Translations under genes and position numbers: made by a program | The notes under the pieces: model-generated | Seen by the model: the letters and a program-made list of their open reading frames with translations, nothing else | The model's database searches: none | What the model was told of the DNA's origin: nothing | Part shown: positions 1-7,642 of the stretch, piece by piece | How positions within the stretch are numbered: position 1 is the first letter of the stretch | How the letters are laid out: each line of letters opens with the position of its first letter | Assembly: GCA_963714145.1 (NCBI GenBank) | Contig: OY970235.1 | Coordinates: forward strand, 5,766,001 to 5,830,000 | Reading direction: 5' to 3' | Source: JBBWZH01 sp035544115 | GTDB taxonomy: Bacteria > Actinomycetota > Actinomycetes > Mycobacteriales > CADCTP01 | Length of the DNA stretch: 64,000 bases

Positions 1-2
1 CG

Positions 3-725
3 ACCTGGTTCGGCCTCGGCGACCTCGACCTGGCCACCCACCTGGTGCGCACCCGGATGCTGGACGCGGGCTACCCGCTCTCCGCGGTGACCGAGGCGCT
101 GTGCACCCGCTGGCAGCCCGGCGTCACGCTGCTGCCGATGAGCGACGACCGGGTCGAAACGCACGTCCTGGTGGACACCACGGACGGCACCGGCCGGCGC
201 GCGATCCACTTCCAGGAATGGTGGGTGCGGCACCGGGCCGCGCTGCCGGCGCACGGGTTCGTCCAGGTCGGCATCGAGGACGCGAAACCGGCCCCGGGCG
301 TGCTGGACACGCTGATGACCGCCGACGCGATCCTGTTCGCGCCGAGCAACCCGGTGGTCAGCGTGAGCACGATCCTCGGCGTGCCGGGCATCCGGGACGC
401 GATCCGGTCGGCTCCGGGCGGCGTGGTCGGCGTCTCCCCGATCATCGGCGGGGCGCCGCTGCGCGGCATGGCCGACGCCTGCCTGGCCGCGATCGGGGTG
501 GCGACCACGGCCGAGGCGGTCGGCGGCTGGTACGGCGCCCGGTCGGCGAATGGCGTGCTGGACGGCTGGCTGGTGGACGAGCAGGACGCCGGCGCGGAGC
601 TGCCTGGCCTGGCGGTGCGGCCGGTGCCGCTGCTGATGTCCGACCTGGCCGCCACCGCGGCGATGGCCCGGGCGGCGCTGGATCTGGCCGGCGCGGCCGG
701 CACAGCCGGTGGCCTCGGTGGCTGA
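3..725 (+). CDS. cofD: 2-phospho-L-lactate transferase CofD/FbiA, 5' end outside window
   Basis: CofD (FbiA) transfers a phospholactyl or phosphoenolpyruvyl group from the guanylylated donor onto the deazaflavin Fo, making F420-0 or dehydro-F420-0 in the cytoplasm. The frame is open from base 3. It begins with the family segment WFGLGDLDLATHLVRTRML, so the first 40 or so residues are missing. The visible part contains the segment around residues 40-75 (DDRVETHV, FQEWWV) and the conserved APSNPVVSV stretch. The stop lies 17 bases inside cofE, so the two genes are co-transcribed and probably translationally coupled. Identification is firm. The acyl donor (lactate or PEP type) cannot be told from this fragment. 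Confidence 0.95.
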   Translation, partial: TWFGLGDLDLATHLVRTRMLDAGYPLSAVTEALCTRWQPGVTLLPMSDDRVETHVLVDTTDGTGRRAIHFQEWWVRHRAALPAHGFVQVGIEDAKPAPGVLDTLMTADAILFAPSNPVVSVSTILGVPGIRDAIRSAPGGVVGVSPIIGGAPLRGMADACLAAIGVATTAEAVGGWYGARSANGVLDGWLVDEQDAGAELPGLAVRPVPLLMSDLAATAAMARAALDLAGAAGTAGGLGG

Positions 726-1911
726 CCAGGCGACCGACAATCCGGATCCGGCTACCGCACCGGCCACCGTGGAGGAACCGGCGCCGGCGATCGAGATCCG
801 CCGGATCACCGGGCTGCCCGAGCTGCGCCCCGGCGACGACCTGGCCGGGCTGCTCGCCGCCGCCGCGCCCTGGCTGCGCTCCGGCGACATCATCGTGCTC
901 ACCTCCAAGGCGGTGTCCAAAGTGGAGGGTCGGCTGCTGGCGGTGCCGCCGGACCCGGTCGGCCGGGAGCTGGCCCGGCAGGCCGCGATCGACGCGGAGA
1001 CGGTCCGGGTGGTGGCCCGCCGCGGCCGGACCCGGATCGTGCAGACCCGGCACGGCATCGTGCTCGCCTCCGCCGGGGTGGACGCCTCGAACGTGCGCCG
1101 GGACGAGCTCGCCCTGCTGCCGCTGGACCCCGACGCCTCGGCCAACCGGCTGCGGGCCGAGCTGCGCGGCCGGCTCGGCATCGAGACCGCGGTGATCATC
1201 AGCGACACGGTCGGCCGGCCCTGGCGCGCCGGGCTCACCGACATCGCGATCGGGGTCGCCGGCATGTCCGCCCTGGCCGACCTGCGCGGGGCCGCCGACT
1301 CGCACGGCAACCTGCTGGAAGTGACCGAGGTCGCGACCGCCGACGAGGTGGCCGCCGCCGCCGACCTGACCAAGGGCAAGCTGTCCGGTGTGCCGGCCGC
1401 CGTGGTCCGCGGCGTGTCCACTGTGGACGACCGGCGCGGCTCGCGGCCGCTGGTCCGGGCCGCCGGCGACGACATGTTCCGGCTCGGCACCGCCGAGGCG
1501 ACCGCCGCCGGCCGGGAGGCGCTCGCCGCCCAGCTGGCCGGCCGGGTGGTCAGCTTCGGCGCGGACCGGGTGCCGGACGAGCGGATCGTGCAGGCGCTGC
1601 CCACTGCGGACGGAGTCCGCTTCATGCTGGTACCCGCGGCGTTGGCGGAGGCGGTGGGCGCGGCGCTGCCGACCCCGGTCCCGCCTGGCGCGGCCACCCT
1701 GGTGCTCGTCTGCGTCCCGGCGGCCGCCGGCCCGACCGGCTGGTACGCCGCCGGCGCCACCGTCGAGCGGTTCCGGGTGGCGCTCGCCGCCGACTCGCTG
1801 GCCGGCGCGGTGCTCGGCGTCCCGGCCGACCCGGAGGCGCTGCGCGCCGCGCTGAACCTGCCGCCGGCCTGGACGCAGGTCACCGCCCTGGCCGTCGGCG
1901 CCATCAGCTGA
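709..1911 (+). CDS. cofE: coenzyme F420-0:L-glutamate ligase CofE/FbiB with shortened C-terminal reductase-like domain
   Basis: The N-terminal domain (about residues 20-250) is the GTP-dependent CofE ligase that adds gamma-linked glutamates to F420-0. Visible family motifs are TSKAVSKVEGR, the ISDTVGRPWRAGLTDIAIG segment, GAADSHGNLLEVTEVA and KGKLSGVPAAVVRG. In mycobacterial FbiB (about 450 residues) a nitroreductase-fold FMN domain follows and reduces dehydro-F420-0. Here only about 135 residues follow. They keep the closing part of that fold (GWYAAGATVERFRVALAADSL, AALNLPPAW) but lack the middle, so FMN binding is doubtful. The GTG start at 709 overlaps cofD by 17 bases. Ligase call is firm; loss of reductase activity is inference. 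Confidence 0.93.
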   Translation: MASVADQATDNPDPATAPATVEEPAPAIEIRRITGLPELRPGDDLAGLLAAAAPWLRSGDIIVLTSKAVSKVEGRLLAVPPDPVGRELARQAAIDAETVRVVARRGRTRIVQTRHGIVLASAGVDASNVRRDELALLPLDPDASANRLRAELRGRLGIETAVIISDTVGRPWRAGLTDIAIGVAGMSALADLRGAADSHGNLLEVTEVATADEVAAAADLTKGKLSGVPAAVVRGVSTVDDRRGSRPLVRAAGDDMFRLGTAEATAAGREALAAQLAGRVVSFGADRVPDERIVQALPTADGVRFMLVPAALAEAVGAALPTPVPPGAATLVLVCVPAAAGPTGWYAAGATVERFRVALAADSLAGAVLGVPADPEALRAALNLPPAWTQVTALAVGAIS

Positions 1912-2036
1912 CCCGGCAGCGCAGCTGACCAGATCGCCGCCCGGCCGGAGCTGATCGCCGCCGGCCCATCCAGACCCCCGGTCGGCCCGGCCCGATCACC
2001 GCGATCCGGCCTGAGCACCGCGATCCGGCCGGCTGA

Positions 2037-2066
2037 GCCGCCCGGATCCGCGGCGGACCGGGCGGC
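2037..2066. terminator. hairpin between convergent cofE and the small membrane gene
   Basis: A 9-bp perfect stem (GCCGCCCGG at 2037-2045 with CCGGGCGGC at 2058-2066) closes a 12-base loop in the 166-bp gap between two convergent genes. There is no T run, which is usual for GC-rich actinobacteria. The same gap holds a short direct repeat, CACCGCGATCCGGCC, twice around 1995-2030. Confidence 0.5.
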
Positions 2067-2077
2067 CGAGGCAGCGG

Positions 2078-2344
2078 CTACCGGTGCCGCTGCGGCAGGT
2101 GCAGGATCCGGTCGTCCAGGTCGCCGGACTCGGTCCCGGCCAGGCCGTCCCGCCCGGCCAGGTCGCGGTCGGCCGCCAGCCGGGCGGTCCGCATCGTGTA
2201 CGCGGCCTGCAGGCCGTCCAGGGTGTACTCGAGTCGCTCCAGCGCGCGCCGGCTGGCCGACGTCGCGCCGGAATGGAAGAACCGGTCCGCCAGCGCGGCG
2301 CCGCAGAGCATGCCGACCACCAGTACCAGCAGAATGACGATCAT
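2078..2344 (-). CDS. small single-span membrane protein (88 aa)
   Basis: Function unknown. The protein opens with a hydrophobic helix (residues 1-19, MIVILLVLVVGMLCGAAL). A charged, probably helical tail of about 65 residues follows, rich in Arg, Leu and Asp, ending in PQRHR. The layout suggests a membrane-anchored peptide facing the cytoplasm. Its ATG overlaps the TGA of the upstream 102-aa gene (ATGA at 2341-2344), so the two are translated together. It is the last of three tiny genes running divergently from the XRE-regulator module at 3.2-4.5 kb. Confidence 0.6.
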   Translation of the reverse strand: MIVILLVLVVGMLCGAALADRFFHSGATSASRRALERLEYTLDGLQAAYTMRTARLAADRDLAGRDGLAGTESGDLDDRILHLPQRHR

Positions 2345-2649
2345 CGTGCTGCCTCCGATCCCCTTGCCACGAAACCGGCTATCTCCGCCTTGATCGCGGC
2401 GGCGAGGCAGTCCACGACCTCGCGGCCGCAGTTGGCCAGTTCGGGTTGGCTGGCCACCGCGTGCTGCCGGCTCAGCTCGGCCAGCCCCAGCTGGTATGTG
2501 CCGATGGAGGCGAGCAGTTGGACCACGTGCAGCCGGTGCGCCGCGACGAAGGCGTCCGCCTCCGCCTGCCGCACCCGGCGGAACTGCTCCCGGCTCGCCG
2601 GGCTCAGGTGGGCCAGCACGGTGTCCTTGATGGTGACGACATGGCTCAT
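2341..2649 (-). CDS. small helical hypothetical protein (102 aa)
   Basis: No family recognised. The sequence is almost entirely helix-forming, with charged and hydrophobic residues alternating through IKDTVLAHLSPASREQF, and it has no signal peptide or membrane span. It has one cysteine pair, CGREVVDC, near residue 74. A short GAGG lies just ahead of the ATG. It is the middle gene of a compact three-gene minus-strand operon: six bases separate it from the gene upstream and a 4-base ATGA overlap joins it to the membrane gene downstream. Tight packing with a membrane peptide suggests they act together. Confidence 0.6.
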   Translation of the reverse strand: MSHVVTIKDTVLAHLSPASREQFRRVRQAEADAFVAAHRLHVVQLLASIGTYQLGLAELSRQHAVASQPELANCGREVVDCLAAAIKAEIAGFVARGSEAAR

Positions 2650-2655
2650 CGAGCC

Positions 2656-2808
2656 TCACCTGTCCCTGTGTTCGCTGCGGGTGGCGCGACGCCGGAAATT
2701 GGCACGGGTCGGCGCCAGCGGCGAACCGGAACCAGGCACGGGAGGCGGGACGGGCCACGGCCGCGACAGCAGCCGCGCCCAAGCCGCAGGCGTCGAGTCG
2801 GCAGTCAT
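2656..2808 (-). CDS. short Pro/Arg-rich hypothetical protein (50 aa)
   Basis: No family recognised. A GGAGAGGGGG stretch precedes the ATG at 2808, and a candidate promoter lies at 2866-2894, so translation from 2808 is preferred to a longer open frame whose start would sit in the -35 box. The protein has a proline-rich centre (RPWPVPPPVPGSGSPLAP) and an arginine-rich end. It would be the first gene of the three-gene operon. Its low-complexity content means it could be non-coding leader. Confidence 0.4.
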   Translation of the reverse strand: MTADSTPAAWARLLSRPWPVPPPVPGSGSPLAPTRANFRRRATRSEHRDR

Positions 2809-2865
2809 CCGCGCCCCCTCTCCAGGGAGCGGGTCCGAACGGGTCTCGTCGGACCCTGCGAGTTG

Positions 2866-2894
2866 ATAGTCGGGAATATTCCGCGACACGTCAA
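2866..2894 (-). promoter_or_regulatory. candidate housekeeping promoter of the three-gene small-protein operon
   Basis: On the minus strand TTGACG (2894-2889) and GACTAT (2871-2866) are separated by exactly 17 bases. Transcription would start near 2859, about 50 bases before the first ORF. The local sequence is unusually AT-rich for this genome. Confidence 0.45.
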
Positions 2895-3008
2895 GCGGTA
2901 CGCGTACGACCGACTACGATCTGATCGATTTACCCCGTACCGGCGAACACGCTACGCGGTAGCCGGGTTACCCAATGGCTCGGGGATTCCCGGAGTTTCA
3001 CGCAATAG

Positions 3009-3033
3009 CCCCAAGTTGGGCCGATCGGCCCAA
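3009..3033. promoter_or_regulatory. nested palindrome, probable operator in the divergent control region
   Basis: TTGGGCCGATCGGCCCAA (3016-3033) is a perfect 18-bp palindrome. It shares its left TTGGG arm with a second palindrome, CCCAAGTTGGG, ending at 3020, giving three TTGGG/CCCAA half-sites in 25 bases. It lies in the roughly 310-bp non-coding region (2809-3117) between the divergent small-gene operon and the XRE-regulator module. Being an operator for the linked XRE regulator is inference from position. Confidence 0.5.
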
Positions 3034-3117
3034 GCTGACCCCGATCAGGTCGGCCGATTATTCCTGGCTGTCGTTGGCACAATACGCAACAACCTCGCCA
3101 CCGATTGGGAGGTAACA

Positions 3118-3186
3118 GTGGATTTGCCACAACGATGTAGCTACAGTGACTTCGACCGAGCGGTACTATTCACCAGTTTTCCATGA
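3118..3186 (+). CDS. possible 22-codon leader peptide
   Basis: A GTG at 3118 is preceded by GGGAGG with five bases of spacing. It opens a 22-codon frame (starting MDLPQRCSYSDF) that ends in TGA at 3186. It precedes the 66-aa gene at 3237. The ribosome site is better than most in this window, but the peptide has no recognised family. It might be a leader ORF or a decayed DUF397-like gene. Confidence 0.3.
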   Translation: MDLPQRCSYSDFDRAVLFTSFP

Positions 3187-3236
3187 TCACCAGGGCGCTG
3201 AATTGCCCTGGGCTACTTCCAATCAGGGGGTATCTG

Positions 3237-3437
3237 GTGAAGTTGGTGGCGAAGGTCGCCTGTGCGAGCAGCGGTTGCCCGGCGATCTTCGCGGAAGACG
3301 GCGACACTGTCGTTGTCCAGGGTTACGCGGTCAGCTCGGCCGACGCGGGGTTCGACCTGCCGGCGGGCGAGTTGCTGGTCCGCATTCCGCGCAGCCTGTT
3401 GCACGATGGTTCCACAGCACTGAACGCACCGAGCTAG
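3237..3437 (+). CDS. small conserved-type protein upstream of the Scr1-like regulator (66 aa)
   Basis: The GTG at 3237 follows AGGGGG with good spacing, and is preferred to an ATG 18 codons upstream that has no ribosome site. The product has a CASSGCP cysteine pair, then short strand-like segments (TVVVQGYAV, GELLVRIP). Small proteins of this style commonly sit directly before DUF5753-type HTH regulators in actinobacteria; that is recalled, not tested. By position it may be a partner or antagonist of the regulator at 3543, as DUF397 proteins are in other Scr1 systems. No DUF397 gene is visible here. Confidence 0.6.
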   Translation: MKLVAKVACASSGCPAIFAEDGDTVVVQGYAVSSADAGFDLPAGELLVRIPRSLLHDGSTALNAPS

Positions 3438-3476
3438 CACAGACCGGAACAGTCGCCGCCCAACGCCTCACCGGGC

Positions 3477-3505
3477 GTGACGGTCGGCCGGACAGCCGCT
3501 AGGGT
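3477..3505 (+). promoter_or_regulatory. promoter of the XRE/DUF5753 regulator
   Basis: GTGACG (3477-3482) and TAGGGT (3500-3505), a typical actinobacterial -10, are 17 bases apart. Transcription would begin near 3512. This decides the regulator's start: the upstream in-frame GTG at 3477 lies inside the -35 element and cannot be used from this promoter. Confidence 0.55.
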
Positions 3506-3542
3506 CTCGCCACCGCGAGACCCAGCGAGGGTGGCCCGAGGA

Positions 3543-4463
3543 GTGAATGGACAACCGGGTGGATCGGGGTTCTCCCCTCGGGACATCCAGGGCAACGCGC
3601 GCGGCGCGCTGGGTTCCCTGCTGTCCCGGCTACGCCGCCAGCAGGGGATGACCGGCCAGCAACTGGGCCGGCTGGCCGGGATGAGCCAGGCGAAGGTCTC
3701 CAAGATCGAAAATGGCGTGACCACGCCGACACCGCACGATGTCGAGCTGCTGGCCCGGGCGCTGGAAGCCCCCGAGGACGTCGTCGCCGACCTGGTCGAC
3801 CGGGCCAACGGCCTGCGCGACCAGTTCACCGACTGGCGGCTGACCGCCGAGCGGCTCGCGTCCACCCAGCAGGCCCTCGGCCAGGACGAGGAACGGGCCG
3901 CCCGGATCACCGTCTTCCAGATCGGCGTCGTGCCCGGCCTGCTGCAGACCACCGAGTACGCCCGCGCGGTGCTGGGCGAGAACACCGCGGTGCTCAGCGG
4001 GATCGACCCGACCCAGGAGACGCGCCCGGCGCCGTCCGCGGTGACCGTCCGGATCCAGCGCCAGGAGGTGCTGGAGGACCCGCACAAACAGTTCGACTTC
4101 ATCATCACCGAGAGCGTGCTGTCCACCGTGGTCGGCGGGCCGGCCGAGATGCTGGCGCAGCTGCAGCGGATCCGGGCGGTGGCCGCGCTGGAGAACGTCC
4201 GGATCGGCATCCTGCCCTGGGACGCCGAGCTGGCCTTCCCACCGCTGCACGGCTTCCACCTGTTCGACGACCGGGTGGTGGTGATCGACCTGATCAGCAC
4301 CACCGTCGTCTCCCGGGGCAGCGAAGACATCCGGGTCTACCGCGCCGTCTTCGACCACTTCGTGGCCCGCGCCACCACCGACATCGGCCCGATCATCGAC
4401 CGGCACATGTACCGCTACGCCGACGCCGCGCGCACCGCCGCGGCGGCCGGCGATGGGCGGTAG
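3543..4463 (+). CDS. XRE-family regulator with DUF5753 (Scr1-like) domain
   Basis: The N-terminal helix-turn-helix (about residues 18-70) shows LLSRLRRQQGMTGQQLGRLA, then SQAKVSKIENG, the recognition-helix region. The C-terminal DUF5753 domain (about residues 95-295) has the usual VPGLLQTTEYARAV and VRIQRQEVLED segments and ends in FDHFVARATT. Scr1 proteins control differentiation and antibiotic production in Streptomyces together with small partners. Start choice: the promoter at 3477-3505 leaves GTG at 3531 or 3543, and 3543 is given because a GCGAGGG lies about ten bases upstream. The exact start is uncertain. The linked tiny genes on both strands are likely partners. Confidence 0.85.
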   Translation: MNGQPGGSGFSPRDIQGNARGALGSLLSRLRRQQGMTGQQLGRLAGMSQAKVSKIENGVTTPTPHDVELLARALEAPEDVVADLVDRANGLRDQFTDWRLTAERLASTQQALGQDEERAARITVFQIGVVPGLLQTTEYARAVLGENTAVLSGIDPTQETRPAPSAVTVRIQRQEVLEDPHKQFDFIITESVLSTVVGGPAEMLAQLQRIRAVAALENVRIGILPWDAELAFPPLHGFHLFDDRVVVIDLISTTVVSRGSEDIRVYRAVFDHFVARATTDIGPIIDRHMYRYADAARTAAAAGDGR

Positions 4464-4466
4464 CGT
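4461..4466 (+). promoter_or_regulatory. -10 box for a leaderless serine-hydrolase transcript
   Basis: TAGCGT lies six bases before the GTG at 4473 and overlaps the stop codon of the regulator gene. The spacing fits a leaderless mRNA, and there is no ribosome site ahead of the GTG. No clear -35 is seen. Confidence 0.35.
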
Positions 4467-4472
4467 CGCGGG

Positions 4473-5285
4473 GTGCGCGCACTGGAGCTGGTGGACGGCT
4501 GGCCCGTCGGGCGGGTGGCGGTGGCCGTGCTGGCCGGGTCCGGCGTGCTGGGCAGCCGGGGGCCGGTCGACGAGCCGTTCCCGCTGGCCTCGGTGACCAA
4601 GCCGCTGACCGCGCTGGCCTGCCTGATCGCGGTCGAGGAGGGCGCGATCGAGCTGGCCGGGCCGGTCGGGCCGGTGGGCTCGACCGTGCGGCACCTGCTG
4701 GCGCACGCGTCCGGGCTGGCGCCGGAGAAGCCGACCCAGGTGGCCGCGCCCGGCACCCGCCGGATCTACTCCAACGCCGGCTTCGACCTGCTCGGCCGGC
4801 ACGTCGAGACCGCCACCGGGATCGGCTTCGCCGACTACCTGAGCCAGGCCGTCTGCCAGCCGCTCGGGCTGACCGGCACCGGGCTGACCGGATCGCCGGC
4901 CGCCGGCGGGACCAGCACCGTCACCGACCTGGGCCGGGTCGCCACCGAACTGCTCACGCCGAAACTGCTGCACCCGGATACCGCCGCGGCCGCCCGGACG
5001 GTCCAGTTCCCCGGGCTGTCCGGGGTGCTGCCCGGGTACGGCCGGCAGGAGCACAACGACTGGGGCCTCGGCCTGGAGATCCGCGACGGCAAGTCGCCGC
5101 ACTGGACCGGCGCCGGCAACAGCCCCGCCACCTTCGGCCACTTCGGCCGCAGCGGCACGTTCCTCTGGGTCGATCCGGCCGCCGGCCTGGCCTGCGTCGC
5201 GCTCACCGACCGCGACTTCGGCGACTGGTCCATCGCCGCCTGGCCCCGGCTCGCCGACGCGGTCCTGGCCGAGTACGCCGGCTGA
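4473..5285 (+). CDS. serine hydrolase, beta-lactamase/DD-peptidase family (class C type)
   Basis: This 270-residue protein has the penicillin-binding fold motifs: SVTK (SxxK nucleophile and base, near residue 40), YSN (near residue 99) and a late HFGRSG box in place of the KTG/HxG motif. Such enzymes hydrolyse beta-lactams, esters or D-amino-acid peptides; the substrate cannot be read from sequence. No signal peptide is visible, so it is probably cytoplasmic and more likely an esterase or peptidase than a secreted beta-lactamase. It starts ten bases after the regulator gene and may have its own leaderless promoter. Confidence 0.85.
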   Translation: MRALELVDGWPVGRVAVAVLAGSGVLGSRGPVDEPFPLASVTKPLTALACLIAVEEGAIELAGPVGPVGSTVRHLLAHASGLAPEKPTQVAAPGTRRIYSNAGFDLLGRHVETATGIGFADYLSQAVCQPLGLTGTGLTGSPAAGGTSTVTDLGRVATELLTPKLLHPDTAAAARTVQFPGLSGVLPGYGRQEHNDWGLGLEIRDGKSPHWTGAGNSPATFGHFGRSGTFLWVDPAAGLACVALTDRDFGDWSIAAWPRLADAVLAEYAG

Positions 5286-5342
5286 GCCCGGCGCCGGGGC
5301 GACCAGCCGCCGGCCGGCCCGCAGCGTGAGGTCGGGGACGGG

Positions 5343-6458
5343 TCAGATGCGGCGGTAGTCGCGGACCGTCATCCGGGGGCCGAAGCGGGGCTTGCGGAAG
5401 CCGGAGGCCTCGATCAGCCGGACCACCCGGTGCCGGTGCGGCCGGTACTCCGCTAGGACCTCGAGCATGCCGTCGTCGTCCAGCGGCCGGCCCAGCAACG
5501 CCCAGCCGACCAGGCCAGGGATGTGGTAGTCGCCGACCGAGACGGCGTCCGCGTCGCCGAGCGCGCGCTGGACCACCTCGGCCGCCGTCCACGGGCCGAT
5601 CCCGGGCACCGTCCGCAGCCGGGCCAGCGCGCCCGGGCCGTCCATCGTGGTGCACTCCTCCAGCCGGGCGGCGACGGTCGCCGCGGCCCGCAGCGCCCGC
5701 TGCCGGGGCAGGTCCACGCCGGCCCGGTGCCAGCCCCAGGTCGGGATCGCGAGGACCGCCGCCGGTGTCGGTGGCATCCGCAGCCCGCGCGGCGCCGGCC
5801 CGGGCGGTGGGGTGCCGTACCGCCAGATCAGCTCCCGGTACGACTGCCGCGCCTCCTTGCCGGTCACCTTCTGCTCCAGGATCGCCGGCAGCACCTGGTC
5901 GAAGACCAGCCCGGTGCGGGGCAGCCGCAGCCCCGGGTTGAGCCGGAACGTCTCGGCCAGCAGCGGGTGCGCCGGGGCGAAGCCGGCCGGGTCGTCCCGG
6001 GCGCCGAGCAGGTCCGGCACGCCGGCCAGCGCCCACTCGGCCCCCGGCCCCCACGCCGTGGCCCGGACCTCGCCGGCCACCCGCCGCAGCGCCAGCGTCC
6101 CCGGACCCGCCGGGGTCACCGCCGCCCGCCAGAACACCCCGGCCACCATCCGGTGCGCCGGGTCCCCGGTGCCGCGGAACAGCGGCCGCAACGTCCGCAC
6201 CAGGTCCAGCGCCCGCCCGGGCCGCCACCCCGACTCCAGCCCGGCCGCCGCCTCCGCCGGACCGGCACCCGGTCCGGCCGCCGGCTCCGGGTCGACGCCG
6301 GAGTGGTCGGCGCCTGGGTGATCGGCGCGAGGGTGATCGGAGCCGGAGTGATCGGAGCCAGGGTGATCGGCGCCGGGGTGATCGGAGCGACGGTGGTCGG
6401 CGGTCGGGGGCGGCCAGCCGAACGGATCGGCGTCGCGGACGCTGAGGGGTTCGGCCAC
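5343..6458 (-). CDS. DNA-3-methyladenine glycosylase/AlkA-type base-excision protein
   Basis: The C-terminal two thirds carries the helix-hairpin-helix glycosylase fold: VLPAILEQKVTGKEA, the hairpin LRTVPGIGPWTAAEV, and the VGDYHIPGLVGWAL segment, whose Asp matches the catalytic aspartate of AlkA-type enzymes. The product would excise alkylated purines. The GTG at 6458 lies 12 bases after the manB stop, and a longer frame through manB is rejected. The first 60 or so residues are low complexity, with a five-residue repeat of D-H-P/S-G-A/S (bases 6301-6400) before the enzyme domain. Confidence 0.85.
   Translation of the reverse strand: MAEPLSVRDADPFGWPPPTADHRRSDHPGADHPGSDHSGSDHPRADHPGADHSGVDPEPAAGPGAGPAEAAAGLESGWRPGRALDLVRTLRPLFRGTGDPAHRMVAGVFWRAAVTPAGPGTLALRRVAGEVRATAWGPGAEWALAGVPDLLGARDDPAGFAPAHPLLAETFRLNPGLRLPRTGLVFDQVLPAILEQKVTGKEARQSYRELIWRYGTPPPGPAPRGLRMPPTPAAVLAIPTWGWHRAGVDLPRQRALRAAATVAARLEECTTMDGPGALARLRTVPGIGPWTAAEVVQRALGDADAVSVGDYHIPGLVGWALLGRPLDDDGMLEVLAEYRPHRHRVVRLIEASGFRKPRFGPRMTVRDYRRI
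6301..6400. repeat. 15-bp in-frame minisatellite in the glycosylase N-terminus
   Basis: Roughly seven imperfect copies of a 15-bp unit (core GGTGATCGG on the plus strand) encode DHPGA/DHSGS pentapeptides. The length is a multiple of three throughout, so frame is kept. It lies outside the catalytic domain. Confidence 0.75.
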
Positions 6459-6469
6459 CGGCTGAGCCG

Positions 6470-7531
6470 TCAGGCGTCGGTGGAGAACCGGACGGCGACG
6501 TCGCCGAGGCGCACCCCGGGCCAGAGCCGGGCGCCGCCACGCAGTTCGTTGCGGGCGCCGAGGACGACGCCGTCGCCGAGCACCGCGTCCTCCACCACGC
6601 AACCGGGCCCGACCACCGCGTCCCGGCCGACCACCGAGCGGGTGACCACCGCGCCGGCGCCGACCTGGGCACCGTCGAACAGCACCGCACCGTCCAACGC
6701 CGCGCCGGCGCCGACCGTGCACCGGCTGCCGACCGTGCTGCCGCCGCCGAGCACCGCGTCCGCGGCGACCTCCGCGCCGGGCAGCACGAGCGCCTCGCCG
6801 GTCGGCCCGGGCAGTGCCGCCGACGGGGCCACGCCGAGGACCAGATCCCGGCAGCCCTGGACGAAGTTCGCCGGGGTGCCGATGTCGAGCCAGTAGCTGG
6901 CGTCCACGTAGCCGAGCACGGTGGCGCCGTCGGCCAGCAGCCCGGGGAACGTCTCCCGCTCCACCGAGACCGGCCGCCCGGCCGGGATCGAGTCGAGCAC
7001 CGAGCGGCGGAACACGTAGCAGCCGGCGTTGATCTGGTCGGTCACCGGCTCCGGCGACTTCTCCAGGAACGCCAGCACCCGGCCGGCCTCGTCGGTCGGC
7101 ACCGAGCCGAACGCGCGCGGATCCGGCACCCGGGTCAGGTGCAGCGTGACCGCCGCGTCGCCCTCCCGGTGCGTCTTGATCAACGCGTCCAGGTCCACCC
7201 CGGACAGCACGTCACCGTTGAAGATCAGCACATCGTCGGCCCGCACCCGGTCGGCCACGTTCCGGATGCCACCAGCGGTGCCCAGCGGCACGTCCTCGGT
7301 GACGTACTCCAGTTCGAGCCCGATCGACCGGCCGTCCCCGAAGTGGTCGGCGAACACGTCCGCCCGGTACGAAGTGGACAGCACCACGTGGCTCACCCCG
7401 ACCGCCCGGATCCGGCTGAGCAGGTGCGTCAGGTACGGCACCCCCGCGGTCGGCAGCATCGGCTTGGGCGCACTGAGCGTCAACGGGCGCAGCCGCGTCC
7501 CCTGCCCGCCAACCAGCACGATCGCGTCGAT
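6470..7531 (-). CDS. manB: NDP-sugar synthase, mannose-1-phosphate guanylyltransferase type (ManB/RfbA-like)
   Basis: The N-terminal nucleotidyltransferase domain (about residues 1-240) shows VLVGGQGTRLRPLTL and PKPMLP, the nucleotide-binding signature, then FNGDVLSG. The C-terminal 110 residues form a left-handed beta-helix of hexapeptide repeats. In Mycobacterium the neighbour of wbbL is the ManB-type enzyme; with hddA and gmhA nearby it might instead activate heptose-1-phosphate. Start problem: GGAGGG is followed at ideal distance by ATC (7531), with no ATG, GTG or TTG in register. The nearest alternatives are GTG at 7519 or a far upstream codon. The 111-bp gap to wbbL holds nothing else. 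Confidence 0.85.
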   Translation of the reverse strand: MDAIVLVGGQGTRLRPLTLSAPKPMLPTAGVPYLTHLLSRIRAVGVSHVVLSTSYRADVFADHFGDGRSIGLELEYVTEDVPLGTAGGIRNVADRVRADDVLIFNGDVLSGVDLDALIKTHREGDAAVTLHLTRVPDPRAFGSVPTDEAGRVLAFLEKSPEPVTDQINAGCYVFRRSVLDSIPAGRPVSVERETFPGLLADGATVLGYVDASYWLDIGTPANFVQGCRDLVLGVAPSAALPGPTGEALVLPGAEVAADAVLGGGSTVGSRCTVGAGAALDGAVLFDGAQVGAGAVVTRSVVGRDAVVGPGCVVEDAVLGDGVVLGARNELRGGARLWPGVRLGDVAVRFSTDA

Positions 7532-7642
7532 GAAACGGCCCTCCTCAGGACGATTGTGCGACCGACCGAGCCTAGGCCATGTTCCGGCGGTTCCAGTCCC
7601 ACTGCCTCCGGCTTGTCCGGTGGCCGACCGGACCAACCGTGG

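Noticed and set aside
3477..3542. Upstream start for the DUF5753 regulator at GTG 3477
   Set aside because: That GTG is part of a -35 element with a well-spaced TAGGGT -10 downstream, so it would lie before the transcript start.
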